Part shown: one piece after another, positions 34,259-46,782 of the stretch | Layout of the letters: every line of letters begins with the position of its first letter | Numbering within the stretch: position 1 is the first letter of the stretch | Origin: Brassica napus | Taxonomy: Eukaryota > Streptophyta > Magnoliopsida > Brassicales > Brassicaceae | Direction: 5' to 3' | DNA length: 64,000 nucleotides | Assembly (NCBI RefSeq): GCF_020379485.1 | Contig: NC_063443.1 | Span: forward strand, 17,913,531 to 17,977,530 | Translations under genes and position numbers: made by a program | Notes under the pieces: model-generated | Told to the model about the DNA's origin: nothing | What the model saw: only the letters and a program-made list of their open reading frames with translations | Database searches by the model: none

Positions 34259-37050
34259 CACGCTGTTTTAACGGTTTCGTCTTCAAAATCGGGCTTAATT
34301 AGTCCATAAGCGTCACATGGAGCTCCGATACAAATTATTTATGATATTTAGCAGATATATGTAACGTCTGGACTCTTCACAGTTAGGGTTCTCAACCCAT
34401 TATTAGTCATGTGGTTTGCCTTTTCGCGTGAAATTCGATTGATCAATCATTTTTGGGAAGTTTATTATAAGAGTACTGTCCTTATAAATAATTACTAAAC
34501 TTTACAATACTAAAAATAATATTCATTAAGGTTTAAATTAAAAAAGTAGAAGAGTCGGAGAACCACATGAACCTTGCTAAAGTGTCAATGGGCATGTCAT
34601 AGTTGTCTCTCTCATTTGGCTCCACGTTCCATCATTTCTTCACTTTGTTTTTAGTTAAAAGTTACTATTTTTTATTAAAATTATTCTTTTCATTCATGTA
34701 GGATTCCCTAGTGCTGCTACGGCTTTTGTCTATGGGACTCGATGTCTGTTTATCTAGGTCCACATCAATCTATTAGTTCCTTAATTTAAAAAAAGTTGAA
34801 GATCTTTGGACTGATCGATCTTAAATACTTTACAAATCACGTTTCATAACATGTTCTTATCCACGCGGCACTAAGGTTTTTTCTTAATCATTCATTCTTG
34901 CATGATTATGGAATATTATATATGTTTTAACTGTGAATTTTACTTTAGAGAGATCCTTGAAAATTTAATTGCGCTTTCAGAATATATGCTGTTGAATTAA
35001 ATCTTTATTGGATAAAACTGTCAATGCTTTATGATAATTCCAGAAAAGATTCCAACGAAGCTCAAAAACCTGAAGTTAAAAAAAAAACAAAGAAAAAAAT
35101 AGATTCGTTTTTAACCTTTAACCTTAAAATCGCGCTCAGGTACATTATGATGGATCAGGGTCAACATTCTCTTGTTTTCAACTTTATGACGTTTAGATCG
35201 TAAAAATGACACATTCGTAAGAGTAATTTTCAACGCCATGCTAACACCTTATCACTTATTCTTTGTGCACTGACACACCATTTACGAATTAAGCTAATTA
35301 CACCCAACAAATTACATCAAAGATCCCAACTAATGACCTAATTGATACATGGAAAGATCAAACCAGGCGCGCCCTCGATCGTCTTTCCATTGCGTTCATG
35401 TTTTATCTGTATGAGTCATGACACATAATTTTGCATTCAAATTAACCTTATTATTATGAAAGTGACTGCCAAAGCAACAAACACGCCATATTTAATTAAT
35501 AATATATTTATACGCTTTGTATACGTGTTTTTCCATTACTTTTATTGACCACTTAGGGATGGTTGTGTGGATCTTTTTTTCTTTTACTTATTTTAAAATT
35601 TATAGAAAAGAGTTATTTTCTAAAAAGGGTTTAACAGCCGGCTTTATCACAAGAAATACATGTATTCTTGAGGAACATATCCTTTATGTTACTAAAATAT
35701 TATAAATTATTTGTTTTTTATAATTGTTATATATGTATAGCACTTTGAATTATCATTATGCTATAAGACCATTCCAAATGTCCAATTAGAATCTAACAAA
35801 TACAGGAGAATATAAATTGTGCTAAGCCAAATTCTTTATATATAATTATTTCTTTATCAGGATATACCAATAGTAACTCTCTATGTTTGATATGTATTTG
35901 CGGTGTTACTATTTTGTGTTTACTCCGCGGCTTCTTAAGAAGCGTAACTATTTTTAATCCGTGTTATTCGATGAACCGAGATCTAACCGACTAATTTAAG
36001 AAAAGAAAAAAGACAAAGTGAGAAATGTGAGGTGAGAAGAAACGAACATTAATAATGAAGCAAAATCACTTTATTAGACTTTGAATACAGCCTAAAGTGT
36101 TACATCTAAAGTGGCAAACAAATAGGACTGATGCTGAAATTGAACACGTGATGATTAGTTCTAGGGTAAATTACACTCGTTCACAAGTTTTAAAAAAGTT
36201 TACTACACATATATATTTTGATCCTTCGACACTCGTTTAATTAACAAACTAAATTTTATTTTTCTTCTTCTTCTTCTTCTTCTTCTTCTTTCACTTATTA
36301 CTTATATAGAGTAACATAAATAATTCTATCTATATCTTACATAGAATTTTTCTTCTAAATTTTGATATGTAATTCACTACTTTTTTGTTGTATTTATAAA
36401 CGCTTGCATGATGGTAAATTGACACAGTTAAAAGACAACGTCTAAACAATATTTCCACATATGTTAATGTGCATGTTTCCCGAGTATTTCTATATTCCTT
36501 AAAGAAGAATCATATCGATTTCACCCAAATGACACGATCCTCATAATATTTTATAGAACAAATGGCCTAAATCATTTTCTATGTAACTATATATCTGTTT
36601 CATCCAACTAGTGACATATTCTGGTTGATGGCGAAACAACCTGGATAATATTAAAAAATTGCTATAGTTATAATAATACCTTAAAACATCACCAAAGTGT
36701 GTCTATATATACACTAATTTATCAAAAGTGTGTCATAACGTAAATCTATATTGGAAGTTGTTGACGGTTTTACACTTTTCGGTTAATCCTGCAACTCGTA
36801 TTATTCTTTTAAAATATTATTTTGTAAATATATAATTTATCAAATAGATTTATATTTCTGTTATATAAATTAATAAATTATTATTTTGAAAATATAAACT
36901 ATTGTTTACCTTTTGTAATAACTATATATATATATATATATATATCTATTATGTCACCGTATGAATTTTAAATGTACACTCAAAACATTACGGAATAATT
37001 TTTCTACTAAAATCTGCTAGCACCATTTTGTCAAACGAAATAACGACTTA
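34259..37050. other. Intergenic, AT-rich
   Basis: No gene seen. Contains a CTT microsatellite (about 36264-36290) and a TA microsatellite (about 36924-36945). Confidence 0.5.
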
Positions 37051-38115
37051 CTAGGTTAAAACCCGCGCCTTGCGCGGGATGAATATTATATATAAATTTT
37101 TTTTAAATATTATATATTTTTACATATTATGAAATAATAAATATATATTGAATAAATTAAAATTTTAGTAACTATTACGTATACAATTAAATTGGTACAA
37201 ATACTTAAATAAATTTTATTAATCCTGACAAAAAATTTTTCTATTTTATATGGTATAAAATTAAGTTTAAATGATATTAACATATATATATATATATAGT
37301 ACATTTTTAATATTGACACCTGTTAAAAAATATTATATGCTCATATTATTTTTGATCATTTGTATTTTTTATTAACAAAAAAAATTAAATCAATGATAAC
37401 AATAAATAAATTTGTGGGATGTTTAATAGTTTTAATAATTTATAATTTTTAAAACATTCAATGCAAAGTTTAAAATCTAAATATTAAGTTGTCAATAATT
37501 TTTTTAAATGTATATCAAAAAAATTCAAAGAAAATTAGAAATTAAGATACTTACGTATTTTATATGGTATATAATATATTTTTAAAAAATATTAATATAC
37601 ATATATATAATATTATTAAATGAGACTTCATACTTATGTAATTTCATAATCATTTGTATCTTGTTATAACATAAATTTTAAACCATATATCACAAAAATT
37701 CTAATGTGAGATTTTTAACAACTTTAGTCATTTATATTCGTTTTTGAAAATTCAAAATATAACATATACGAAAAATCTAAATTTTTATTATATAGTTAAT
37801 GTGGTTGTTTAATTTATTTTAATAAGTTAAAATTTTAAAAAATGATAGAGAATAGACTAATTTTTATCAAATCTTTATTATTCAAAATCATTAATTGTCA
37901 TATATATTTTAGCCACATTAGGTAATTCCGTGATTTTAATTTAAGGAAACAATGAATAACATTTATGATTAATTTATGGTTAGTTTAATAAAAACTTATT
38001 ATATATTAATATGGACCAACATATTTTTCTAAGGATTCTAAGAATGATTGTGGTGATGACATGTGGCTACAAAAATATGTTGTAATGCTTCTCTTTTAAT
38101 ATATATGGGATAGGA
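37051..38115 (-). mobile_element. Non-autonomous Helitron, 1.07 kb
   Basis: On the minus strand it starts TCCTATCCCATATATATTAA (from 38115, preceded by A). It ends with the hairpin CCCGCGC-AAGG-CGCGGG and then TTTTAACCTAG followed by T (37051). These are Helitron hallmarks: A|TC start, a GC-rich hairpin about 10 nt before CTRR, and an A/T target. The interior is AT-rich with no helicase or other ORF. Confidence 0.75.
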
Positions 38116-38346
38116 TTGTCATTTTTGAACACAATGTTCTCTATTGTTATTGACCAAATTAACTATAATAGAAAAACACATCTATCATTCTTTTTTTGGT
38201 CGGCACTCAAATATTCCATATTCTATTATCAACTCGCAGAACTTATTCCATAAGTCTGTGTCAAATCATTTGAACAGAAGCTCTAAAAAAAAAAAAAAGA
38301 GAGATACGGACACTAGACTTTCAATGAGTTAATATTTTTATTATCA

Positions 38347-41285
38347 CTAGTGGCTGGCCTCCGCGCAAGCGCGGAGATTTTGGTTTAATTTGAAATAGAC
38401 CTAAGTCAACTGATAACATTGCCATGTGTATAAGAAAATGTTCATTTTCCATCAAATAGTTTAATATCTTCAATTACAATGCTTAGTTTTTAAGTGTTTG
38501 TTTTTAAACTTTGATTATGGCTTCTTGTAGGAAATAAGAAAGTTTATAAAGAAAAAAAAAAACAAAAAAGTTTATAAAGCTTGGTGAGGTCGGCTATTAT
38601 ATATGATAGTTTAATTATGTGATCTATATGAATATTAGGGTGAAAATAGTTATGAGCATTAGTTGGGCTTTAAAAATTTCGATTTGAGAAAATCACTGGA
38701 TTGATAGGTTAATTTAAAAGTTGTCGTGTTTTGCTGTAAGACATCACTAAGCTTGTTGCCATTTTGTAGTTTGATAGGCTGTCTAGAAGTTAACCCGTTT
38801 TACTTTCTGAATATGTATTCCTGCATAAATAAAGGAGAGGTTTGTTTTGCTAAATACGGAAAGACACGTCAACGTTCCTCTTTATTTAAAATAAAAGTAA
38901 CTATTCACCGAGTAGGAGATAGTTTAAATACATTACCAAACTTCAGATTCAGAAATAGATTTACTAAGAGGATGAGCACATATTTTGGGTTGTTTTCTTG
39001 AGAAGTGATAGAAACCAAGATTTTTATTTTTTTAGCATGTAAGTATTCAACTCTTTGATGAAGTGGGCTTGTGTGTTGTTGTACTCCGAATACCTCGCCA
39101 TCAAACCTCTCGAATATGTTAGTCAAATTGTGGTGGTCCTTTTAAAAATAAGACGGCATCAGATTCTTATCATATTGAGGTTGATGGCTGTTTTACTATC
39201 TGAATATGTATTCATGCACAAAGTGAAACAAAGCCTTTTTCCCAATATGCAAATTCCCGTCAACGTTCCCTTTATTAAAAAAACTTTATTTTAAAACCAA
39301 GTAACAGTTAAGCAGAAGATAATTCAAAAAAAAAAACAAAGCTGGAAAAATAAAAAACATGGAAAATAGTTATTTAAGGTACAGAAGTTAAGTGGGAATG
39401 ACATTGTTGGACTTGAAAATATTACTCACAGGCGCTTGCGGGTGTTCTCATCGTCTCCAAAGCTTGGTTGGTTTTGCTGCCTCACCGTCCATTTCTTTCG
39501 TGTATGCATCACATGTGAAGTTGCCAGATGCTGGTGGTTGTTCCGATTAGTCGTACACCTGTGGTGCTTTGCTGCTGCTTGCAACCTGGAAAACAGTTTT
39601 GCATGTATTTTGTTTTAGAGCTCCCCAGACAATAATTCAATTAAACTTATATTAGCCAACCTCTGAATGTGTGTTGAGAGCCACATCTTCAGTGATTGAA
39701 GAGACGGTGAAGGTTCAGTGGTTGGGAGTAAAATTAAAATAGGTTTAAGTTTAGTGAGTCAATGAGAGCAACCTTGACCATTTTAAAAATATAAGATGAA
39801 TGGAGTGCTGGGGTGGAAACTAACCTCCTCAAGAGCCATTGTGGCTGCATTTTTCTTGGTCTGTTTGGTCATCTCCGTGTCAGACACCACAAATACAGCA
39901 TTTTCGTAGCCATCATCTAAAGGCTACTCGACATGGAACCTGGTAAAAGTGCGTGAAGTGGTGACGTTTGTTGATACTTTTGGATTGTTCTACCTTCGAG
40001 TGAGTATGATTATTCTGTACCTGATGACTCCAGTGACGTTTGGTGAAACACATCTATTGCACTGTAGTGAAGTCTTGGATTTGTCCAATCTCCTTCTGCA
40101 ACCAGTGCAAGCGACAGAAGACCTCTTCTGTCGACCAACCATTTTGCTGGAGGACACCGACGATCTAGCCTTACATAGAAAATAAGCCTTATGGGTCTTA
40201 ACGGAGAGAAATAAATGACCATTAGTTGGAGAATTCTAAAGTCGTATAGTATTCACAATATAGGATGACAGAGTTATATTAACCTAGTCGTTGGACTTTG
40301 GAGAGGCACTGTGAAGATCTCAACACGTGGGAGGACCTCTTCTGTCCTACCAATACCTCCAAAAATTTTAGGATTCACCGTGATGACCACCATGACAGAG
40401 TGGGTAGTATAGCCTGAGCACAAATTCCCCCAAAACTTGTGGCTGCGCCATCCCACAAAGACAAATACAGCATGACCAAACTGTAATTGGAGATAATATA
40501 AGTTAAGGAAAAGAAGAAATAAATGGAGATAAGCATGGAAACTTTGAAATGGCGAGTATGAACTTACAGCTCAATGAAAAAACGGACGACAAACGATTCG
40601 TTGCTGCCGCCTAGTTGAGGTCATAGCCTTACATGAAACATATTTGTTCAACATCTGAGAGTGTGAAAAGTATTTTACGATTCAATTGGATTGGTGAATT
40701 TAAAACTGAAAAAGGAAATAGACTCTACCGGGGAGTTATAAGTTCGTATTTGCAAGAGCGTGGAGATCGTCAAAGTTGGCCTTGGTAACATCTGTCTGGA
40801 CAGAAATAGCATCGGAAGCAGACATTTTCAACAGTGGAATTAAAGATTAGCCGGTTGAGAGACACAATAAGCGAGTAAGCGATGTTTGATTCCCGATCCT
40901 GGCATCAATTATTTACAGAGATATCGATAGAATGAGAAGAGAGGGGGAGCTGAAGAGTTCCATGGATTTTTATTGGAGAAGATTAGAGAGAGGGAAGGAA
41001 TACGGAGGTGAACCTAATCAAAGCCAAAAATAGCATTGACTGATGAAGGTGATACGACAAAGTGGAGAGAATTTGGGTTTCAATAATAGACGTAGCGTAA
41101 AACATGCTTATTTAGGTCTTTATGTGGGGAACTATAAATGGGTTTGGTATTTTTATAAAGTTGGATGGTTCGAGGCCCATAAAACAAAAACTCTTGATGA
41201 CATGTGTAAATAATTGGTTCTAAATATTTTGTCCTATGTGGCATGCCTAAAAAGCTTTAAAAATAGTTCATTTTATATAGTAGGA
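38347..41285 (-). mobile_element. Helitron, 2.9 kb, with decayed RPA-like gene
   Basis: On the minus strand it starts TCCTACTATATAAAATGAAC at 41285 (preceded by A). It ends with hairpin CTCCGCGC-TTG-CGCGGAG and then GCCAGCCACTAG followed by T (38347). No Rep/helicase ORF is seen, so it is non-autonomous. It contains RPA-like fragments in the same orientation, and partly duplicated AT-rich segments near 38790-38910 and 39185-39310. Its 5' end lies 418 bp upstream of the MYB29 start codon. Confidence 0.75.
40277..40830 (-). pseudogene. RPA1-like (OB-fold) gene fragments in Helitron
   Basis: One frame opens with MSASDAISVQTDVTKANFDD then LHALAN, like the start of RPA1-like/DUF223 proteins common in Brassicaceae Helitrons. 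A second block (about 40277-40456) reads GWRSHKFWGNLCSGYTTHSV then VNPKIFGG, matching a later OB-fold region. The pieces are interrupted by stops and shifts, so no full protein can be made. Confidence 0.5.
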
Positions 41286-41702
41286 TTTGAATTTATTATT
41301 TATTTTATTTACGTGATTTCTAAAGTATAATATTCTATTGACACGAGTGCGTTAACTTTTTGCTAATGTGTTATGGGGCTATATATATATGGTCATATAG
41401 ACATAATTTATTCAGTATAGAGAGGTAGCTCGCAATGTCTTAGATCTTTGGTATATCTTCATCTTTTTTAAATTATCGTGCTCAAATGTTCCTGGAAATG
41501 AAAACACATAATCATTCAACGATCTACCATAGTTTCTCAGTTAGTTTCATATTCAAATGCATCAGAGTTCTCCTCAACAGATCTATTGCTCTCTTGCCTT
41601 AAATTAGACGACATTTCTGGGTTTTTTTCTTCCCTCTCTTCTTCTAGGTTGTATGTAAACCCATATAATAATATTCATATCGGAAAAAAAAAAGAAAGAA
41701 GA
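41286..41702 (+). promoter_or_regulatory. MYB29 proximal promoter and leader
   Basis: Only 417 bp separate the Helitron end from the MYB29 ATG. An ATATATATAT tract at about 41390-41400 could serve as a TATA region. A purine-rich stretch (AAAAAAAAAAGAAAGAAGA) directly precedes the ATG. Confidence 0.4.
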
Positions 41703-43606
41703 ATGTCAAGAAAGCCTTGTTGTGTGGGAGAAGGGCTGAAGAAAGGAGCATGGACCACCGAGGAAGACAAGAAACTCATCTCTTACATTCATGAACATGG
41801 CGAAGGAGGGTGGCGTGACATTCCCCAAAAAGCTGGTATATTATTATTATATATACACATGCAATGCATGCATAATATATATATAGTTAACAAAATGCAT
41901 AGTATATAGTTTTATACACATGAATAATGTTTTGGTCTAATTGATGTTTATATGTCAATGGTGCTTATATAGGACTCAAAAGATGTGGAAAAAGTTGTAG
42001 ATTGCGTTGGGCTAACTATTTGAAACCCGATATAAAGAGAGGAGAGTTTAGCTACGAGGAGGAGCAGATTATCATCATGCTTCATGCTTCCCGTGGCAAC
42101 AAGTAATATACTTTGTTTTAACATTACTTCTTCCAATTTAAAATTAAGAGCCTTCCTTTTTTTCCTTTTTAAAAAAGAAATGTCGTTTTAAAGTTGCATT
42201 ACATAAATATATAAGTTAACCTCAAATCATACTTGATTAAAAGTATATTATTAGAATAAAATATCAGTCACCAACTTGCAATTATAGAAATAAATATAGT
42301 GACCAATTTATTCGAAATGCTTCTTAATTTGTTATTAAATTGTCAAAATACTTACTGTGAATCACGGGTGTATATATTAAGTTCTAGCACATGTTCAAAT
42401 ATTTTGATACATTCTTCTTTTCGTTGTCCGCACAAGGTGGTCGGTGATAGCGAGACATTTGCCAAAAAGGACAGACAACGAGGTCAAGAACTATTGGAAC
42501 ACACATCCAGGGGCGGTCCTGGAAAAAGTGGGGCTCTAAACAAATGAAAAAATGGGGGCCCTTCTAACATAACTGAAATTTTAAAATTCGTGAGCAAGAA
42601 TTTTTTTTTTAAGCAAAACAGAAAAAAAAAACTAATTCTCAAACAAAAAGCTAAGAAAACTGTAAATGTGGGAAGAGAAAAGATTTATTTTATGTAAGTC
42701 CCACTAAATTCTGTTGTTCGATTTTATTATTAATACATATAAATATTTTTTTAATGTTTCGAAAAAAACAAAATATTTTTTTTTAAAATAGGGGCCTTTT
42801 AATAATGGGGGCCCCAGGCCCATGTTTCAAATGGCTCTCCTCAGGGACGCCCCTGCACACATCTCAAAAAACGTCTGATCGATCAGGGCATCGATCCCTT
42901 GACCCACAAGCCACTTGCTTCTAGCCCTAATCCGGCAACGACCAGGACTTCTGAAGGCCAAGATGACTCAAACCCGAGTAACCTGGATGAGCAATCACAG
43001 TCTGGTTCGATGTCTCCAAAGTATCTTCCTATTTCATCAAGCTCATGCAATCTACAAAAGATGAGCAACAGTGATGAGACAACGAGAAACAATGGTTCCT
43101 TGAGCTCCAAGAAATGTCGTTTCAAGAAATCGAGCTCTACATCAAAACTGTTAAACAAAGTTGCAACGAAAGCGTCTTCCATTGGCAATATGGTTTCAGC
43201 TTCCGTGGAAGGATCCTTAATTCGCTCAACAATACTTTCTCCATGTCTCAATGATGTCTTCTCCGAAACTAGTCAATTTCAGATGGACGAATTTGATCCA
43301 TTCTCTCACTCATCTGAACAACACATAACTGATCATATGAAGGAAGATATCAACATGGACTTTGATCTCAAAAATTCCGAATTCGATTTCTCGCAGTTTA
43401 TCGAGCAATTTAGTAACATTGAAGCCGAAAAAGCCAATGCCATTGGAGGATATAACCAAGATCTCCTGTTGTCTGATGTCTCATCAACAAGCGTTGATGA
43501 AGACAATATAATGCAAAACATAACCGGTTGGTCCAACTATCTTGTTGACGATTCCGATTTTCCTTATGATACGAACCAAGATTTCGACGACAAGAACTTC
43601 ATATGA
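41703..43606 (+). pseudogene. MYB29: MYB29 disrupted by hAT insertion in exon 3
   Basis: This is an R2R3-MYB of the aliphatic-glucosinolate regulators (MYB28/29/76). Exons are 41703-41835, 41973-42102 and 42437-43606. The N-terminus [20 protein letters not shown], the R2 and R3 helices, and the C-terminus (SETSQFQMDEF, SSTSVDEDNIMQNITGWSN, DDKNFI) identify MYB29 rather than MYB28. A 348-bp element (42508-42855) with an 8-bp duplication interrupts exon 3 just after the NYWNTH codons. Reading into it adds [10 protein letters not shown] and a TAA at 42537-42539, giving a 121-residue truncated protein. Downstream, the remaining exon (from about 42864) is still open to the original stop, so the insertion is the only visible lesion. 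There is no MYB76-like tandem copy beside it. Confidence 0.93.
42500..42863. mobile_element. 348-bp non-autonomous hAT element in MYB29
   Basis: CACACATC is duplicated at 42500-42507 and 42856-42863. The element (42508-42855) has inverted tips CAGGGGCGGTCCTGG and, from the right end, CAGGGGCGTCCCTGAGG. An 8-bp duplication with CAGGGGCG tips indicates the hAT superfamily. It has GGGGCC-rich subterminal parts and an A/T-rich core and no transposase. Removing the element and one duplication would leave the exon in frame, which shows where it landed. Confidence 0.95.
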
Positions 43607-45040
43607 TCCTTTGGTTTCTTACCGGACTGGAGTTGACCGGTTACTTTCATGGTTTAGCAAGCTAAAAAATAATGTTTCACCGTAGTCAATATTGTTACTA
43701 TATAATCAATAAGGGTTTCTCTTAGTTAGAGAACTATGTGAACGCGTGGATCAATTAGTATTTGATTTGTGAGTGACACAGTGTTTGTCTTCTATCTTTC
43801 TGGACGTCCTTTTGAAAGTATTCAATAAAGCTTGCATTTTCTAAATTACACTATATACTTTCATATTTGAAATATGTCCTAAGTCAGAAACATCAATAAT
43901 GTATTTTTTACTAGTATTAAACTTACCAGAAAAGTTTCGTAACGGATCTTAACACAAACTGGAATTGGATCAACGCTGTGCACGGATTTTTATTTGATTT
44001 TGGAATTAATTTTGAGATTAAACTATTGATTATAAAACCATTAATAGAGTAGATATATCATATATGGATAAATCTTGAGGAACTTACGAAGGTAACAATC
44101 CTTTTAAAAAACGGCCAATCTTTTTATAATATCAATATATGTAAAATTCATGAACCAAAATATAAACTATTCTTTTAGAGCATGCGTCCACTATAATAAA
44201 TTCAACTGTTTTAAAGTTTGAGCGTTGGATTAATTGAGCCATATTACCAAAAACATTGGGAAAAATTAAGTTTAGCACATTTAATAGGGTTTTGGTTGTG
44301 AAACTCCAAAGAAAAACAAAAGCTGTCTTTTCTTGGGTTAAATAATGAAAAATATAAATTTTACTATATTAGTAAGTGACTGCCTGACTGGTAACCATCA
44401 AACATACGACATAGCAAAATTTATTTGACTATAAATAACTAAATATATGCTAAACTAGTGGAGAAGAATATAAATGACTATAATTTATTCGTCTCATAAA
44501 ACGATTTGCGCAGAGATTGTTTAATTTTACAGCAAAATATCTGAAGAAAAGGTTAGGGAAATGTTAATTAAAATTTACACTACATGTATTTAATAAGATG
44601 TAACACTTTATTGACCATTGCAAAATTTTATTCATTTAAATAAATCTACCGACCATATATACAACTTCTCGGAAGCCCAAAAGCTATTATTTGACAAAAA
44701 AAAGTATTACTTATAGGCATTCATAAAGTTATTGATATATATATATATATATATTAATTTTCTTATCGAGTATTGTGATCTTAAAAAGATAAGGTATTGT
44801 GATCTTTCGTAATCGATCGTGGGGCAGACCGCACCATCTTTTTCTTTTCAACATAATTTGGAAGTTAGCAAACTTTTTTATATTGGTCCGAACATTAATA
44901 AATATATAAAAACAAACAAGAAAAAATGCTGTTCCCAATTATTGTATATGGTCCAAGGATACTTAATTAATACACAAGCAAAAAGTGAGAAACATAATTG
45001 GTTTGGTGACCCCGAAAATTTAGTGTGAAAACAAAGCCAA
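43607..45040. other. Intergenic, MYB29 3' flank
   Basis: AT-rich DNA with no gene seen. A TA repeat is at about 44734-44754. Confidence 0.5.
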
Positions 45041-45592
45041 TCTATAATAATAAAGGAGAGTTTTCTCCCTCATTAGGCTGTCCACGTCGCTCTGGAAAGG
45101 GGGGGCTTTCTTGCCACGTGTCGGCGCGCTGAGTGGTATGTGAATTTTACGCGTTTGCTTTTTATCTGCGCGTATGTTTTGCTTAGTCCTCGCTTCTTTT
45201 CTGTTTTCCTTATTCCTCTATTTGGGTTTGGGTAATGTTCGAAAAATAAGCCCACATAGGCCCAGATGCTCATCATCGTCTCTGGTCACGTGAGATTAGG
45301 GTTCTTCTTCATTCTTTTTTTTGCGGTGGATGCTTGAGCGTCTAATTTCCAGAGAAACTAAGCACTCCCTTCGCTACCCGTAACGACTTCCAAGTTCCAA
45401 TTCCTCAAAGCCGTCATTTATTTTGAGTTTTCCCTTGAGTAATCCACTTCTCATTCATTAAGATTTCGGTGCACCTATACGTTTCCCTTGAAACCGCCTA
45501 TATCTCCAGCTATATATATCTCACCTCCATACCATGCAAACTCCAACTCAAACCAAATCCGAAAACTTTTAATTTGCAAGCAAACGATTTCG

Positions 45593-45741
45593 ATGGCTAA
45601 TTCATAAACCGTTCTTGCTGACTTGAGAGCCGGGAGATGCTCCAACGCGGCGGAGGTCTGTCTTTTGAGATTCTGGAAGCCAAGAACATCAACAAAAGGG
45701 GACAACTGATGAGCCTTGAGATGTTATTGATTGATGAACAA
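45593..45741 (+). pseudogene. RPA1-like N-terminal fragment in Helitron
   Basis: It reads LADLRAGRCSNAAEVCLLRF then, after a one-base shift, EAKNINKRGQLMSLEMLLID and a probable donor after GAACAAG. This is the first OB-fold start of RPA1-like proteins frequent in Brassicaceae Helitrons. The frameshift makes it non-functional. Confidence 0.55.
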
Positions 45742-46040
45742 GTTAGTATCTTTTTCCACTAATATAATTATCTTCTCGGTTTAATCTATTTCCATTTTAT
45801 AGAATCAAAAGATTTTGTTTTTTTTTTTTCATTTCTTCCCGTTTCTATTTTTTTGCAATCACGTTATTATCTTCTTCGTCATTTAGATGATGATGCTCAG
45901 GTCTCTTCTCTCTCGATGGATAAACCAGTGTTGGTATCACTATTATATTTTCTTTTTCTTCTGTCCATCAAAATCTGATGAAACCAATAAACTCATACTA
46001 TGTTTCTATTTCGCTGCTAATTTTACAGGCGTTTACTTAC

Positions 46041-46552
46041 TTGAAGAATGGTTCCATGGTTTCTTTGAGTAGCTACAAAATCCCACAGCCAAAAGCCGGC
46101 ACCGTACTTCAACCGTGACTCCTCGGTTATCCACCGCAGCTTCGTCGACTTTCAATCCTTGCCGCCATTTCTCAATACAACTCAGCCACCTCCAATGCCT
46201 CAACAGTATCAAGACCATTTACCTTGCCAGAAAAGTAAGCTGGATCTCGGTTCAATGTCGAACTCCTTACAGAACGGAGCCCAAGTTTTAGCAAACTCAG
46301 CTGCTTTCGTGAGAGCATAGCACGTTAGCTGAGAGCTAGCGTCGTCCGAGAGATAAACGACGAGATTCTTTGGTGGGTAAACGAGAGCCAACACGGATAG
46401 GACTGTGTTGACCATCATCAATAATGGCTCGATCACCGGATCCGCCATGGAGTGGAAAATATCCAGCTTTGGGAGACCGTTACCGTATCTCTGGGAGAGT
46501 CTATTGGCGAAGGTGAATCGCCAAACAGGATTCCACCGGACAGATTGTTGGT
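46041..46552 (-). pseudogene. Captured cellulose synthase-like (CslG-type) fragment
   Basis: The minus strand reads SVRWNPVWRFTFANRLSQRY, GNGLPKLDIFHSMADPVIEP, MVNTVLSVLAL, VVYLSDDASSQLTCYALTKA and AAEFAKTWAPFCKEFDIEP. After a frame slip it continues VNGLDTVEALEVAELY, a TGA, EMAARIE, and further degraded NHGTILQ-like codons ending at a GTAAGT donor. This is the N-terminal catalytic region of a CslG/CslE-type glycosyltransferase, including the first conserved Asp pair (SDDA). At least one frameshift and a nonsense codon are present. The retained exon-intron border shows capture of genomic DNA, not mRNA. Confidence 0.8.
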
Positions 46553-46734
46553 ATTAATCAAACAAAACCGGTTTGGTATTCAATAATCTCAACTGGTATG
46601 GTATGGTCAGTCTTTAAAGCAAAAGCCAACAGATTCAGCCAAAAACGGAGGTCTTGAAACCTCTGAACGCAATTTTTCCTCCGGTCCTCTTCCTGGTCAC
46701 AAGAAGCGGCTAACTATCGCCTTCATGAACCAGT

Positions 46735-46782
46735 ATAAACTGGTAGTCTTTTTTTTTTTTTGACTGATAAACCGGTCGTCTT
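46735..46782 (-). repeat. Older poly(A) stub inside Helitron
   Basis: ATAAACTGGTAGTCTT (46735-46750) and ATAAACCGGTCGTCTT (46767-46782) differ at two sites and flank a 16-bp insert that reads on the minus strand as CAGTC plus eleven A. Confidence 0.45.

Noticed and set aside
43607..45040. Possible MYB76 tandem copy downstream of MYB29
   Set aside because: No R2R3 codons or C-terminal MYB motif can be read in either strand of this interval.
45475..45705. 76-codon minus-strand ORF in the Helitron
   Set aside because: It overlaps the plus-strand RPA-like fragment, which has recognisable sequence; the minus frame does not.
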